Assembly: GCF_002079305.1 (NCBI RefSeq)
Contig: NZ_CP015039.1
Span: 3,643,501 to 3,707,500 of the forward strand
Origin: Rhodovulum sp. P5
Lineage (GTDB): Bacteria > Pseudomonadota > Alphaproteobacteria > Rhodobacterales > Rhodobacteraceae
Length of the DNA: 64,000 nt
Direction: 5' to 3'
The translations under genes and the position numbers were made by a program. Position 1 is the first letter of the stretch, and each line of letters opens with the position of its first letter. Below the pieces are notes generated by a model that was not told the DNA's origin, did not search any database, and worked only from the letters and a program-made list of their open reading frames with translations. Below, in pieces: positions 37,510 to 46,338 of the stretch.

Positions 37510-38150
37510 ACCGAGTACCGGCACATGAACGTGTCTTGCACCACAAGAAGAATGACGAGGCCCGAGAACATCCAGAACGCCGGGCCCAGGTGAACCTCTG
37601 CCAGATCGGCGATCTTGACCAGCGCGACGGCGCAGCCGATGGCAAAGATCTCGGCCATCGACCAGGGGCGCAGGGTTTCGGTCAGGCGAAAGGCGTGAAT
37701 GGCACCGGGGGCGGGCGGGCGGTTCAGAACGACGGGTGTCAGAACGTAGATCAGCAACAGCGCGCGCAGAACGGGGATGAACACGATCACCGCCGCCACC
37801 GCCAGCGACAACCCGATCAACAGCCCCGAGGCCGAAAAGGCGAGGGCCGCGTCGAGGATCGAACTGGAATGGCTGCGCCCGCCGACCTCGATCCCCAGAA
37901 AGGGTGTCACCGTCGCGGCGATCACAAGCACCACGACCGCCAGCGACACCGCGATCAGACGTTGCCCGGCCTGCCGGCGCGGCGCGATCAGAACCGTGTG
38001 GCAGCGCGCACAGACCGCGCGTTCCCCCGCGGCCGGCTGCACCGCGCGATAGACCGCATCGCACTGCGGACAGGCCAAGAGGTCGGACAGATCGGGGGCG
38101 TCCGGGGTCTGCGAAAGGGGGGCGACGGAGGGCTGCGGTATCTCTGCCAT
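37488..38150 (-). CDS. pqiA: Paraquat-inducible protein A, first half (separate gene)
   Basis: 220 residues equivalent to the N-terminal half of E. coli PqiA: zinc-ribbon CPQCDAVYRAVQPAAGERAVCARC, seen here as the two pairs CPQC and CARC, then hydrophobic helices and the typical LRPWSMAEIFAIGCAVALVK. The start MAEIPQPSVA at 38150 is preferred; in-frame starts exist at 38204 and 38261. The two PqiA halves are in different frames with overlapping ends, an arrangement that looks stable rather than a recent break, because both halves have their own starts and full domains. Confidence 0.85.
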   Translation of the reverse strand: MAEIPQPSVAPLSQTPDAPDLSDLLACPQCDAVYRAVQPAAGERAVCARCHTVLIAPRRQAGQRLIAVSLAVVVLVIAATVTPFLGIEVGGRSHSSSILDAALAFSASGLLIGLSLAVAAVIVFIPVLRALLLIYVLTPVVLNRPPAPGAIHAFRLTETLRPWSMAEIFAIGCAVALVKIADLAEVHLGPAFWMFSGLVILLVVQDTFMCRYSVWKSLER

Positions 38151-38462
38151 TCTGGCCAAGGGTGTAAGGAAGGGCGTATCTGACAAATGCCTTGGCTTCA
38201 GCATAGGGTGGAAACGGGGTTGTTCCAGCCCTTTCGCGCGATAGGGGTATTGCCCTGTCATCGCCCCCGGTCATTGCCCCGGTCATCGCAATGTGTCTTG
38301 ACCGGAGGAGTTGGACAGGCACGCTGCGGATATGTGCGTGATCCTTGCCCCAACTCCACTTGCGTCGCTGGAACGCTTGGCGCGCCTCCGCCGCTTTCCC
38401 CTGAGGCCGCCCCGGGTTCACGCAACCCATCGTTCCCCACCCGGTTTGAGGACATTTACAGC
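38151..38462. other. Intergenic region between pqiA and the META protein
   Basis: 312 bp between divergent genes. A near-direct repeat GCCCCCGGTCATT / GCCCCGGTCATC occurs near 38260-38287. No gene, riboswitch or clear promoter pair recognised. Confidence 0.45.
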
Positions 38463-39671
38463 ATGCGATTCCTTTCTGCCTTTGTGATCTTTCTGGCTCT
38501 GCCCCTTGCCGCTGTCGCCGCGGACGCCCGCGCCATCACCGGCAGTGTGACCTATCGCGAAAAGATCGCGCTGCCGCCGGGGGCCGAGATGCTGATTCAG
38601 TTGCGGGACCCGAAGGGGCAGGTGATTGCGACGGCAGGCCAATTGACCGACGGACAGCAGGTGCCGATCCCCTTCGCCGTTGAGGGACCGGCCGGCAAGG
38701 CCCTGACCCTGCGCGCCGCCCTGCGCGAAAACGGCCGCATTCGCTGGCTGAGCGCGCCTGTTGACGTAGAGGCGGGCCCGGCCCCCGCCGTTCTGGGCCC
38801 GGTGATCCTGCGCGGCTTCACGCCGATGGGCTATGTTAGCACACTCTCCTGCGGCGATATCACGGCGGAGGTCGGTTTCCTGGGTGACGCGGCGCGTCTG
38901 CGCGTGGGCGGGGCATATATCGACCTTGTCCCGACGCGGACCGCGTCGGGCGCGCGCTACATGTCCGAAACCGATCCCGGTACATGGATCTGGACAAAGG
39001 GCGATGTCGCGCTTCTCAGCCTGAGCGGGGCCGAACTGCCGGAATGTCAGGCGTTGCTGCCCCGGGAAAGCTATGTCGCCCGGGGCAACGAACCGGGCTG
39101 GCATGTGGAGATCGCGGGCGGTCAGATGCACTTTGTTACCGACTACGGGCAGAGTGAAACGACCGTCCCCCTGCGTGCGCCTGTGACGGTGGACGGCGCC
39201 CGGCGTTATGCCGATGCCGGTCTGTCGTTGACCCTGCGCCAAGCGCTGCACCGTGACGACATGACCGGCATGCCCTATCCTGATACCGCTGTGATCAAGA
39301 CGGGGGGCAAGATGCTGACAGGGTCCGGCGGCGATCCCGCCGATCTGCTGACCGCGCATCCTTGGACCGTTGACCGGATCGAGGGCGTGCCGGTAATCCC
39401 GGACTTCCCGGTCACGCTGCGGTTAGAGCCGTCGGGCAAGGTCTCCGGCCGGCCCGGCTGCAACACGTTCAGCGGGAGCTATGATCTGACCGGGGAGGGG
39501 TTGCGCTTTGGCCCCGCCGCGATGAGCATGATGGCCTGCATCCCCGAGTTGTCGGCGCAGGAAGACCGGTTCATGGCGGCGCTGCGCCGCGTGGACCGGT
39601 TCGATATCGCCGACGACGGCAGCCTGATCCTGATCGCTGCTGGCACGCCGGTCATCTCGGCGCATCGCTGA
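38463..39671 (+). CDS. Multi-domain envelope protein with C-terminal META/HslJ domain
   Basis: 402 residues with a Sec signal (MRFLSAFVIFLALPLAAVAA). Domains read from sequence: a YbaY-like beta-sandwich at about 25-115 (ITGSVTYREKIALPPGAEML); an MliC-like lysozyme-inhibitor-type segment at about 118-200 with YVSTLSCGD, the SGARYMS motif and paired cysteines; a COG3650-like stretch (ARGNEPGWHVEIAGG); and a META/HslJ domain at about 300-400 (SGRPGCNTFSGSYDL, MACIPELSAQEDRF). The role may be in envelope stress or lysozyme resistance; inferred from the domains only. Confidence 0.8.
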   Translation: MRFLSAFVIFLALPLAAVAADARAITGSVTYREKIALPPGAEMLIQLRDPKGQVIATAGQLTDGQQVPIPFAVEGPAGKALTLRAALRENGRIRWLSAPVDVEAGPAPAVLGPVILRGFTPMGYVSTLSCGDITAEVGFLGDAARLRVGGAYIDLVPTRTASGARYMSETDPGTWIWTKGDVALLSLSGAELPECQALLPRESYVARGNEPGWHVEIAGGQMHFVTDYGQSETTVPLRAPVTVDGARRYADAGLSLTLRQALHRDDMTGMPYPDTAVIKTGGKMLTGSGGDPADLLTAHPWTVDRIEGVPVIPDFPVTLRLEPSGKVSGRPGCNTFSGSYDLTGEGLRFGPAAMSMMACIPELSAQEDRFMAALRRVDRFDIADDGSLILIAAGTPVISAHR

Positions 39672-39712
39672 CGCTTTCCAACCGCGCGCGGCGGGGCTAA
39701 TGTGCCGGTCGC

Positions 39713-39796
39713 GCCCGCGTGGTGGAATGGTAGACACAGGGGACTTAAAATCCCTAGGCTTCGGCCGTGCCGGTTCAAATCCGGCCGCGGGTACCA
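39713..39796 (+). tRNA. tRNA-Leu (anticodon UAA)
   Basis: Starts GCCCGCGTGGTGGAATGGTA and ends CGCGGGT-A-CCA with encoded CCA. Anticodon stem GGGGA/TCCCT encloses CTTAAAA, giving UAA. The long variable arm (TAGGCTTCGGCCGT) and T-loop TTCAAATC are class II tRNA features. Confidence 0.95.
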
Positions 39797-39851
39797 CAGG
39801 CAAGGCCAAGCCATTGGTTTCGTTGGGGTGCCAGCCGGCGCCCCTTTCCCC

Positions 39852-42800
39852 TTAGGCCGACAGGGCTTCCTCCAGTTCCCGGGCCAGACGCCTTGTTTCC
39901 TCTGCCCGCGGGGGGGAGAACCGGGCGAGCAGCAGATAGGCCACCGGGGTCAGGTAGAGGGTTGAGACCGTGGCAAGACCCAGACCGCCGACGATCACCC
40001 AGCCCAGCGCCTCCCGCGCCTCGGCCCCCGCGCCGGTGGACAAGATCAGCGGCACGCCGCCCAGCACCGTCGAAGTCATGGTCATCATCACCGGCCGCAG
40101 GCGGATGGTCGACGCATCGAAGATCGCCTTGGCGACGCTTTCGCCCCCGTCGCGCAACTGATTTGCGAATTCCACGATCAGGATGCCGTTCTTGGCCATG
40201 ATCCCGATCAGCATCACCAGCCCGATCTGGGAATAGACATTCAGGCTGAGCCCGGTGAACAGAAGCGCGAAGACCGCGCAGGCCAGCCCCAGCGGCACCG
40301 TCGCCATCACCACGATGGCCGAAACGAAGCTTTCGAATTGCGCGGCCAGCACAAGAAACACCACCGCGATGGCAAAGCCGAAGATCAGCGCCAGCCCCGT
40401 ATTGGTCTGATCCAGCGTCGCGGCCTCCCCCAAGGGCACGATCCGGTTTTCCTCTGATAACAGGCCCTCGGCCAGTCGTTCGACCTCCCGCAGGGCATCG
40501 CCAAGGGCCAGATCGGGCGTCAGCCCGGCAGAGATTTCGACAGAGCGGTTCTGGTCCTCCCGGTCAAGCTCCGGTGCGACGGCGCGTTCCTCCAGCCGCA
40601 CGAAGCTTGACATCGGTACCATCTGGCCCGCGGCGGTCTTGACGAAGACGTTCTCCAGATCGCCGGGATCGTCCAGCGGATCGGAACTCGACAGCACCTG
40701 CACATCGTAATTCTGGTCGCCGATGAAGACCGAGCCCACGCTGCGCCCGTTCAGCACCGCGCGCAGCGCCTGACCCAACCCGGTGATGTCGATCCCGAGA
40801 TCGGAGGCCCGGGTGCGGTCGATCTCGACGAACAATTGCGGCTGGGTGCGTTCGTATTCCAGCCGGACCGAGCCGAAGGCGGAGTTCTCTTCCATCCGTT
40901 CCACGAGTGTTTCGGAGATATCGGCCAACTGGTCGTAGCTGTTCCCGGTGATCGCAAAGCTCAAGCCCCGCCCGGCGCCCCGGATGCCAAGGGAATTCGG
41001 CTGGATCACGAAGGCCCGCACCCCCACGATGCCGCGCAGGCGCCGGTTGATGTCGTCCACGATATCCTGCTGGCTGCGCGCGCGGTCGTCCCATTTCGCC
41101 AGCGTCAGCACCATGAAGCCGCGATTGTCCGCCCCGAAGCCGGAGATCGAGAAGATGTTGGTGACCTCACCGCTGTCGCGCAGGGGGGCCACGGCATCCT
41201 CGATCAGGCGCATCTTGCCCTGGGTATAGTCCAGCGACACGCCCTGCTGGGCCGTGATCCGCATCAGCGCGACGGCCCGGTCCTCCCGCGGGGTCAGTTC
41301 CTGCCGCAGGCCGCCGGCCACCAGGGCCGCGGTTGCCGCGAACAGCACCGCCGCCATCAACACCACCAGTGGCATCGCCAGTGCCCAGCGCAGCGTTCGT
41401 GCATAAAACGCGGCCAAGCGAGCACCCAGCCAGCCGATGGGGCCGGGTTTGTGGTTCATCTCTCCGGTAAGCAGGCGGCTGGCCAGCACCGGGCAGAGCG
41501 TTAGCGCAACGACCGAGGAAATCGCGACCGCCATCGCCAGCGTGAAACCGAATTCCCGGAACAGCCCGCCCGCCTGCCCGGGCAGGAACGACAGTGGCAC
41601 GAACACCGCGGCCAGCGTCGCGGTTGTGGTGACGACCGCAAAGAACACCTGCTTGGTGCCCAGAACGGCGGCGGCGCGCACGCCGATCCCTTCGGCCCGG
41701 CGGCGCACGATGTTTTCCAGCACGACGATGGCGTCGTCCACCACAAGCCCCGTGGCCAGAACCAGCGCCAGAAGCGTCAGGATGTTGACGGAAAAGCCCG
41801 CGACATAGATCGCGGCCAACGTGCCGATCAGCGCCACCGGCATGGTCAGCCCGGGGATCAGCGTGGCGCGCAGGTTGCGCAGGAACAGGAAGATCACCAG
41901 AACCACGATGCCCACGGCCAGCCCCAGCGTCTTCAGCACCTCGGCAATCGCGCCCTTGACGAAGACCGCGTCGTCGGAGGTGACGAAGATTGAGATGTCA
42001 TCGGGCAGGGTGCGGTCAAGTTCTGCCACCGCGGCCCGCACCGCGCGGGAGATATCCAGCGTATTGCTGCCCGCCTGCCGCACGATCCCCATGCCCACGC
42101 CGGTCTGGCCGTTGGCGCGCAACAGCGTCTCGTTCGGGGCGGGGCCAAGGCTGACGCTGGCGAAATCGCGCAGATAGACATCGGGGGCGACCAGCAGGGC
42201 CTCGAACGCCTCGGCAGAGGCGACCATGGCCGTGGTGCGCACGTTGATCGACTGGCGTTCCCCCGACAGATCGCCGGCGGCCGCGTTGAACCCCGCATCG
42301 GACAGTGCCGTTCCGATATCGGCCAGCGTCAGTCCGCGGCTGGCCAGCCGGGCAAGGTCGATATCGACGCGGAAGATCGGCTCCGCATCGCCGTAGACGG
42401 TGACATCGGCCACCCCCTCGACCGAGACGAGGCGGTCCTCCACCCGTTCCTGCACGATCTCGGTCAGTTCGTGGGGGGAGCGGCGCGAGGACGTCACCGC
42501 GATCCGCATCACCGGCTGGGCGTCGGCATCGGCCTTGACGACCTCCGGGTCCTCTGCGCCTTCGGGCAGGTCATCGGCGATGCGGGCGACCGCCTCCCGC
42601 GTATCGGTGGCGGCGACGTCGATATCCACGCTTTCGGCGAATTCCAGCGTCACCCGGCTGCGTCCGAAGCGCGAGTTGGAGGAGATCGACCGGATCCCCG
42701 CGACCCGGCCCACCGCGCCCTCGATCCGGCCGGTGATCTCCTGGTCGATGGTTTCCGGCGCGGCCCCGGGGAAGCGGGTCGTCACTGTCACGACCGGCCG

Positions 42801-42953
42801 GTCGACATTGGGCAATTCGCGGATTTCCACGCCGAAGAGCGCCGCAAACCCCGCCAGCACGATCAGCGCGCTGACCACCAGGGCAAGGATCGGTCGGCGC
42901 ACGAACAGGGCCGGGCCACCCCCTTCCGCCGCGCGTGTCGCCTGTTCCAGCAT
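39852..42953 (-). CDS. RND efflux transporter permease
   Basis: 1033-residue inner-membrane antiporter of the HAE-1/AcrB-like family. The N-terminus VRRPILALVVSALIVLAGFAALF, the TM4 proton-relay motif GLVVDDAIVVLENI, and LTLCPVLASRLL are visible, along with two large periplasmic loops. The closing region shows LRDGGESVAKAIFDASTIRLRPVMMT, typical of the family. It starts 12 bp after the adaptor gene. No outer-membrane TolC-type gene is adjacent. Substrate range unknown. Confidence 0.93.
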   Translation of the reverse strand: MLEQATRAAEGGGPALFVRRPILALVVSALIVLAGFAALFGVEIRELPNVDRPVVTVTTRFPGAAPETIDQEITGRIEGAVGRVAGIRSISSNSRFGRSRVTLEFAESVDIDVAATDTREAVARIADDLPEGAEDPEVVKADADAQPVMRIAVTSSRRSPHELTEIVQERVEDRLVSVEGVADVTVYGDAEPIFRVDIDLARLASRGLTLADIGTALSDAGFNAAAGDLSGERQSINVRTTAMVASAEAFEALLVAPDVYLRDFASVSLGPAPNETLLRANGQTGVGMGIVRQAGSNTLDISRAVRAAVAELDRTLPDDISIFVTSDDAVFVKGAIAEVLKTLGLAVGIVVLVIFLFLRNLRATLIPGLTMPVALIGTLAAIYVAGFSVNILTLLALVLATGLVVDDAIVVLENIVRRRAEGIGVRAAAVLGTKQVFFAVVTTTATLAAVFVPLSFLPGQAGGLFREFGFTLAMAVAISSVVALTLCPVLASRLLTGEMNHKPGPIGWLGARLAAFYARTLRWALAMPLVVLMAAVLFAATAALVAGGLRQELTPREDRAVALMRITAQQGVSLDYTQGKMRLIEDAVAPLRDSGEVTNIFSISGFGADNRGFMVLTLAKWDDRARSQQDIVDDINRRLRGIVGVRAFVIQPNSLGIRGAGRGLSFAITGNSYDQLADISETLVERMEENSAFGSVRLEYERTQPQLFVEIDRTRASDLGIDITGLGQALRAVLNGRSVGSVFIGDQNYDVQVLSSSDPLDDPGDLENVFVKTAAGQMVPMSSFVRLEERAVAPELDREDQNRSVEISAGLTPDLALGDALREVERLAEGLLSEENRIVPLGEAATLDQTNTGLALIFGFAIAVVFLVLAAQFESFVSAIVVMATVPLGLACAVFALLFTGLSLNVYSQIGLVMLIGIMAKNGILIVEFANQLRDGGESVAKAIFDASTIRLRPVMMTMTSTVLGGVPLILSTGAGAEAREALGWVIVGGLGLATVSTLYLTPVAYLLLARFSPPRAEETRRLARELEEALSA

Positions 42954-42965
42954 CCTCGGCGCCCC

Positions 42966-44111
42966 TTACAGCGTTTGCGCTTTGGCGGCGTCGGGCAGTG
43001 CCGCCCGCGGCTCGACGATGCTGACCTCGGCGCCCTCTCGCAGGCTTTGCACGCCTTCGGTCACGACCTTGTCGCCGGGCGCAAGCGCGGCCTCGACCAG
43101 CACCGCATCGGCGTTGCGCTGGCGGATCGTCACCGGCACGCGGGCGGCTTTCCCGTCGCGAACCACCCAGACATAGGCGCCCGCGCTCGACCATTGCACG
43201 GCAAGCGGGTCGACCCGCGGCAGGGTCTCTCCGGGGAAGCTCAGCGCGACCTCGAAGGCCATGCCGCCGCGCAGCCGGTCGCCGGAATTGTCCAGCCGCC
43301 CCTGCACCCGCAGCGTCCGGCTGCTGCTGTCCACGATGTTGTCGACCGCATGAACCGCACCGGTCAGCTCCAACTCTGGCAGGGCCAGCGGCCGGGCGGC
43401 AAGCGGCATGCCGGGCGCGACCCGGTCGACCACGCGGGCGGGCACATGAAAGTCGATCAGGATCTGCGACCGGTCGGTCAGCGTGACAAGGCTGTCACCG
43501 CTCGACACTCGGTCGCCGACCGCGATGTCCAGAACGCCCGCCCGGCCGGCAAAGGGTGCGCGCACCATGCGCTCGGCCAGATCGAACTCTGCCTGCCGCA
43601 GTTCCAGTTCAGCCGTGCGCAGGGCCAGATTGGCCTCGCGCCGGCGCACCTCGGTCACCGCGCCGCTGGTTTCCAGCCGCTCCACGCGGGCGGCCTCGTC
43701 CCGGGCATCCTCCAGCACCAGCCTTGCGCGTTCCACCGCGATGCGCTCTGCCTCATCGTCGAAGCGGACCAGCATGGCCCCCGCCGCCACCGGGTCGCCA
43801 TCGGCCAACCCAAGTTCGACCACCTGCCCGGTGACCTTGGCCCGCAAGGTGACCGTGCGCAGCGCCTTGCCATCCCCGATGGCGATGACCCGGTCGCGGA
43901 TCCGGCCTTCCTCGACCTCCTCAACCACGACAGACGCAGCCCCGCGCGATCGCCGCCCGCCGCCCGCCTGTTCCGGGGACGGGGGTGTCACCCCGAGGAC
44001 GCCCAGCACGCCGACCCTGTCCAGCAAGGGCAGGGCCGAGGGCACATAGATGACCCATAACGCCAGCGTGCCCGCGACAAGCACGAACGAAAGAAGAAGT
44101 TGCCGAACCAT
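42966..44111 (-). CDS. RND efflux periplasmic adaptor (HlyD/MFP family)
   Basis: 381-residue membrane-fusion protein. From MVRQLLLSFVLVAG at 44111 there is one N-terminal helix, then a biotinyl-lipoyl-like domain split by a helical hairpin (LRAKVTGQVVELGLADGDPV ... RMVRAPFAGRAGVLDIAVGD), a beta-barrel and the membrane-proximal domain. TGGAG lies before the ATG. It pairs with the RND permease immediately downstream; both are co-oriented with, but 87 bp past the end of, the CIS block. Confidence 0.92.
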   Translation of the reverse strand: MVRQLLLSFVLVAGTLALWVIYVPSALPLLDRVGVLGVLGVTPPSPEQAGGGRRSRGAASVVVEEVEEGRIRDRVIAIGDGKALRTVTLRAKVTGQVVELGLADGDPVAAGAMLVRFDDEAERIAVERARLVLEDARDEAARVERLETSGAVTEVRRREANLALRTAELELRQAEFDLAERMVRAPFAGRAGVLDIAVGDRVSSGDSLVTLTDRSQILIDFHVPARVVDRVAPGMPLAARPLALPELELTGAVHAVDNIVDSSSRTLRVQGRLDNSGDRLRGGMAFEVALSFPGETLPRVDPLAVQWSSAGAYVWVVRDGKAARVPVTIRQRNADAVLVEAALAPGDKVVTEGVQSLREGAEVSIVEPRAALPDAAKAQTL

Positions 44112-44198
44112 GTCTGCTCCAGGAAACCGGGGCCGGGCCCTGCCGGGTACCCAAAGCATATAGCGCAGGCTGGGCTGCGTCACTTCACATTGCGATGG

Positions 44199-45587
44199 TC
44201 AGGTCCGGTCCCCGGGCGACATGGCCAGATCGAGCGCCGGGCGCAGACAGGCGGGTTGGTCCGGTCTGGCCTGTCTGCGGGCGGCCAGATGGCCGCGTGG
44301 ATCGGTGCCCATATGCACGGGGCTGTCCCCCTCCATCGCCCATTCGCCCGCAGCGTTTGCTGGCGCAAGGCCCCAGGGGCCGGTCAGGAAACCGGGCGGG
44401 GCCCTGTCGCCGATCCCCCAGGGGTGGGGCCAGCCGCCGGGGCCGCGCATCGCGGCCTCCCACTCCTCGGCGGTGGGAAGGCGCAGGGTCTTGCCAAGCT
44501 TGTCCGACAAGGCCGACAGGCGTTCAAGCGCCCGGTCGAAGGGGAGGGCGGAGTCATCGGCGGTGACGGAGATGGCGAAAGGTGCCTCCGGCGTCCAGCG
44601 CTGCAAGGGGGCCGCATGGTGCACGCGGCCCTCGGGCGGCTTTTCATGGCCGATCCAGTGGGGCTCTGCCGCGATCCGGTGGAAGACAAGCGTGTCGCTC
44701 TCACCGCGGGGGACCGGCACGATCTCTGGCGGGGGCAGGGTCAGGGCGTCGAGGAACGCGCTGTCGCGGCTGTCCGACGGTTGCCCCAGCAGCGCGCGCC
44801 AGAACCGGTTTCGCGGCGTGTCGGTATCGCCCGGGCGCCCGCCCGAAAGGGTTTCTAGCGTCAGGCCGCGGATCGCCTTCAGCCGCGCCATGCCCGCCCG
44901 GTCCAGCCCCGGAACGGCGATATCCGCCTGCTTGACGGCTTTCCCAAGGTCGGTCCCGCCATCCCGCGCCGCCCCGATCATCGCGGTCGCGGCCAGTTCC
45001 GGATCGGGGTCGCGCAGGGCGTCCGCCAACACCAGCTTGGCGCCGGCGGGCCGGTCGGCCATCATCTGGCGCAGCGTCGCCCGCCGCAGCACGGGGGGCA
45101 GGGCGGCAAAGGCGGTCCGCCCCATCGCGGCCGGTTCGGGCGGCGACAGGCGCGCGGCGGCCAGGCGGCCGATATGCCGAACGTCCTGCGGCAACTCCTC
45201 GGCGGCCTCTTGGGCCGCTTCGGCCAGCCCGTTCAGCCCCAGCACCTCTGCCGCGATCAGACCACGCAGGCGGGTGGCCGGGTCGGTATCGGCGATCCAG
45301 CGCGCGACGTCGTGCGCATCTGCGCGGGGCAGAACATCCTCAGGCGGCAGCCTGTCGCCCTCGATCTGCCGAAGGTCTACCGCGGGGTTGTAGGAATAGG
45401 ACAACAGCGCGCCCCCCGTCCCGAACTCGAACACCGCGGTCTCCGGCTCTCCGGGGCGCAGCGGCGGGCGAAGGCCACGGGTCGGCGCCTCCTGCCAGCC
45501 CGCACCCTCCAGCGCGTCCCGAACCCCGGCAAAGCTGAGACCGGGGGCAAGAACCGCCCGCGTCACGGGATCTGGCCGCGTAGCCAT
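44199..45587 (-). CDS. CIS-locus protein with helical-repeat-like region and formylglycine-enzyme-like C-terminus
   Basis: 462 residues from MATRPDPVTRAVLA at 45587. The middle (about 60-290) is Ala/Leu-rich with repeat-like helices (RLRGLIAAEVLGLNGLAEAA, LRRATLRQMMADRPAGAK) resembling HEAT arrays. The last 180 residues look like a sulfatase-modifying-factor/C-type-lectin fold: TLRLPTAEEWEAAMRGPGG, HPWGIGDR and PWGLAPANAAGEW. The usual catalytic Cys pair of formylglycine-generating enzymes is not visible, so a binding role is more likely than catalysis. It overlaps the upstream gene by 25 bp and is the last gene of the CIS block. Confidence 0.6.
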   Translation of the reverse strand: MATRPDPVTRAVLAPGLSFAGVRDALEGAGWQEAPTRGLRPPLRPGEPETAVFEFGTGGALLSYSYNPAVDLRQIEGDRLPPEDVLPRADAHDVARWIADTDPATRLRGLIAAEVLGLNGLAEAAQEAAEELPQDVRHIGRLAAARLSPPEPAAMGRTAFAALPPVLRRATLRQMMADRPAGAKLVLADALRDPDPELAATAMIGAARDGGTDLGKAVKQADIAVPGLDRAGMARLKAIRGLTLETLSGGRPGDTDTPRNRFWRALLGQPSDSRDSAFLDALTLPPPEIVPVPRGESDTLVFHRIAAEPHWIGHEKPPEGRVHHAAPLQRWTPEAPFAISVTADDSALPFDRALERLSALSDKLGKTLRLPTAEEWEAAMRGPGGWPHPWGIGDRAPPGFLTGPWGLAPANAAGEWAMEGDSPVHMGTDPRGHLAARRQARPDQPACLRPALDLAMSPGDRT

Positions 45588-46315
45588 GCGACAAGGCCAT
45601 CGGGCGCGTCGCCGCCGATCACGCAATGGACCGCGCGGGCCGACCACAGGAATTCGGGCCACGAACTCCAGTCCGAGGCGAGCTTCAGCGGGAAGGTCTT
45701 TACCCACGCCTCCCATGCCGGTTGCGCCACCTCGGGGTTGGCGCCGTCGCGGACGCAGCGGAACAGGTGCAGCAGGATACGCTCGTCATTCTGGCCGAAC
45801 GGTTGGCCTGCGTCGGGCGGTGCATCCCCGGGGTCCGCAGGCAGGACGGGCTTCAGACCCTCCGTCCGGCCATGGGCCAGCGCAGCCCATGCGGTGCGCA
45901 GCGCGAATTTCTCCGACAGCGGCTCCCGCGCCAAAAGGCGGTCGATCAGCACATCGGGATCGCCCGGCGGCGCATCGGCCAGCCCCGCCGCGGCCAGATC
46001 GTGCAGGGCCAGCGCGCCAAGGTTGATCGCACTGTCCCGCGCAAGCCCGGGGTCGGAGGCGTCCGACACCGCCGCCACCCGCGGCAGCACGAAGGACAGG
46101 AAGGCCGCCATCGCGTCGGGCTTTTCCAGCAGCGCCCCGTGGGTCAGTGCCCCGGCCGCCCCCCAAAGTTCCGGGCCGGAGCGGACCTCGTCCGGCGCGC
46201 GCTTGTCCAGTTGCCCGAAATACCAAAGGAACAGGTTTTGCGTGGCGGCCGGGTCCTGTTCGGACTCCGCGCGCAGTTCGGGCCAAGAGGCGGCAATATG
46301 GACGTCGTCGGACAC
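45563..46315 (-). CDS. Uncharacterised protein of the CIS block
   Basis: 250 residues, mostly helical, no signal peptide or membrane segment. I do not recognise a family. Conserved-looking hydrophobic/aromatic stretches include NLFLWYFGQLDKRAPDEV and DWSSWPEFLWSARAVHCVIGG. It starts 23 bp after the giant gene and overlaps the next gene by 25 bp, so it is coexpressed with both. Possible roles are immunity or chaperone for the giant nuclease-bearing protein, or a structural accessory; none is proven. Confidence 0.6.
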   Translation of the reverse strand: MSDDVHIAASWPELRAESEQDPAATQNLFLWYFGQLDKRAPDEVRSGPELWGAAGALTHGALLEKPDAMAAFLSFVLPRVAAVSDASDPGLARDSAINLGALALHDLAAAGLADAPPGDPDVLIDRLLAREPLSEKFALRTAWAALAHGRTEGLKPVLPADPGDAPPDAGQPFGQNDERILLHLFRCVRDGANPEVAQPAWEAWVKTFPLKLASDWSSWPEFLWSARAVHCVIGGDAPDGLVAWLRGQIP

Positions 46316-46338
46316 CAGACCTTCCTTTCATCCCCAGA

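Noticed and set aside
36871..38430. One 519-codon frame as a single PqiA gene
   Set aside because: Only its C-terminal 212 residues look like PqiA; the upstream part is an out-of-frame shadow of the separate first-half PqiA gene.
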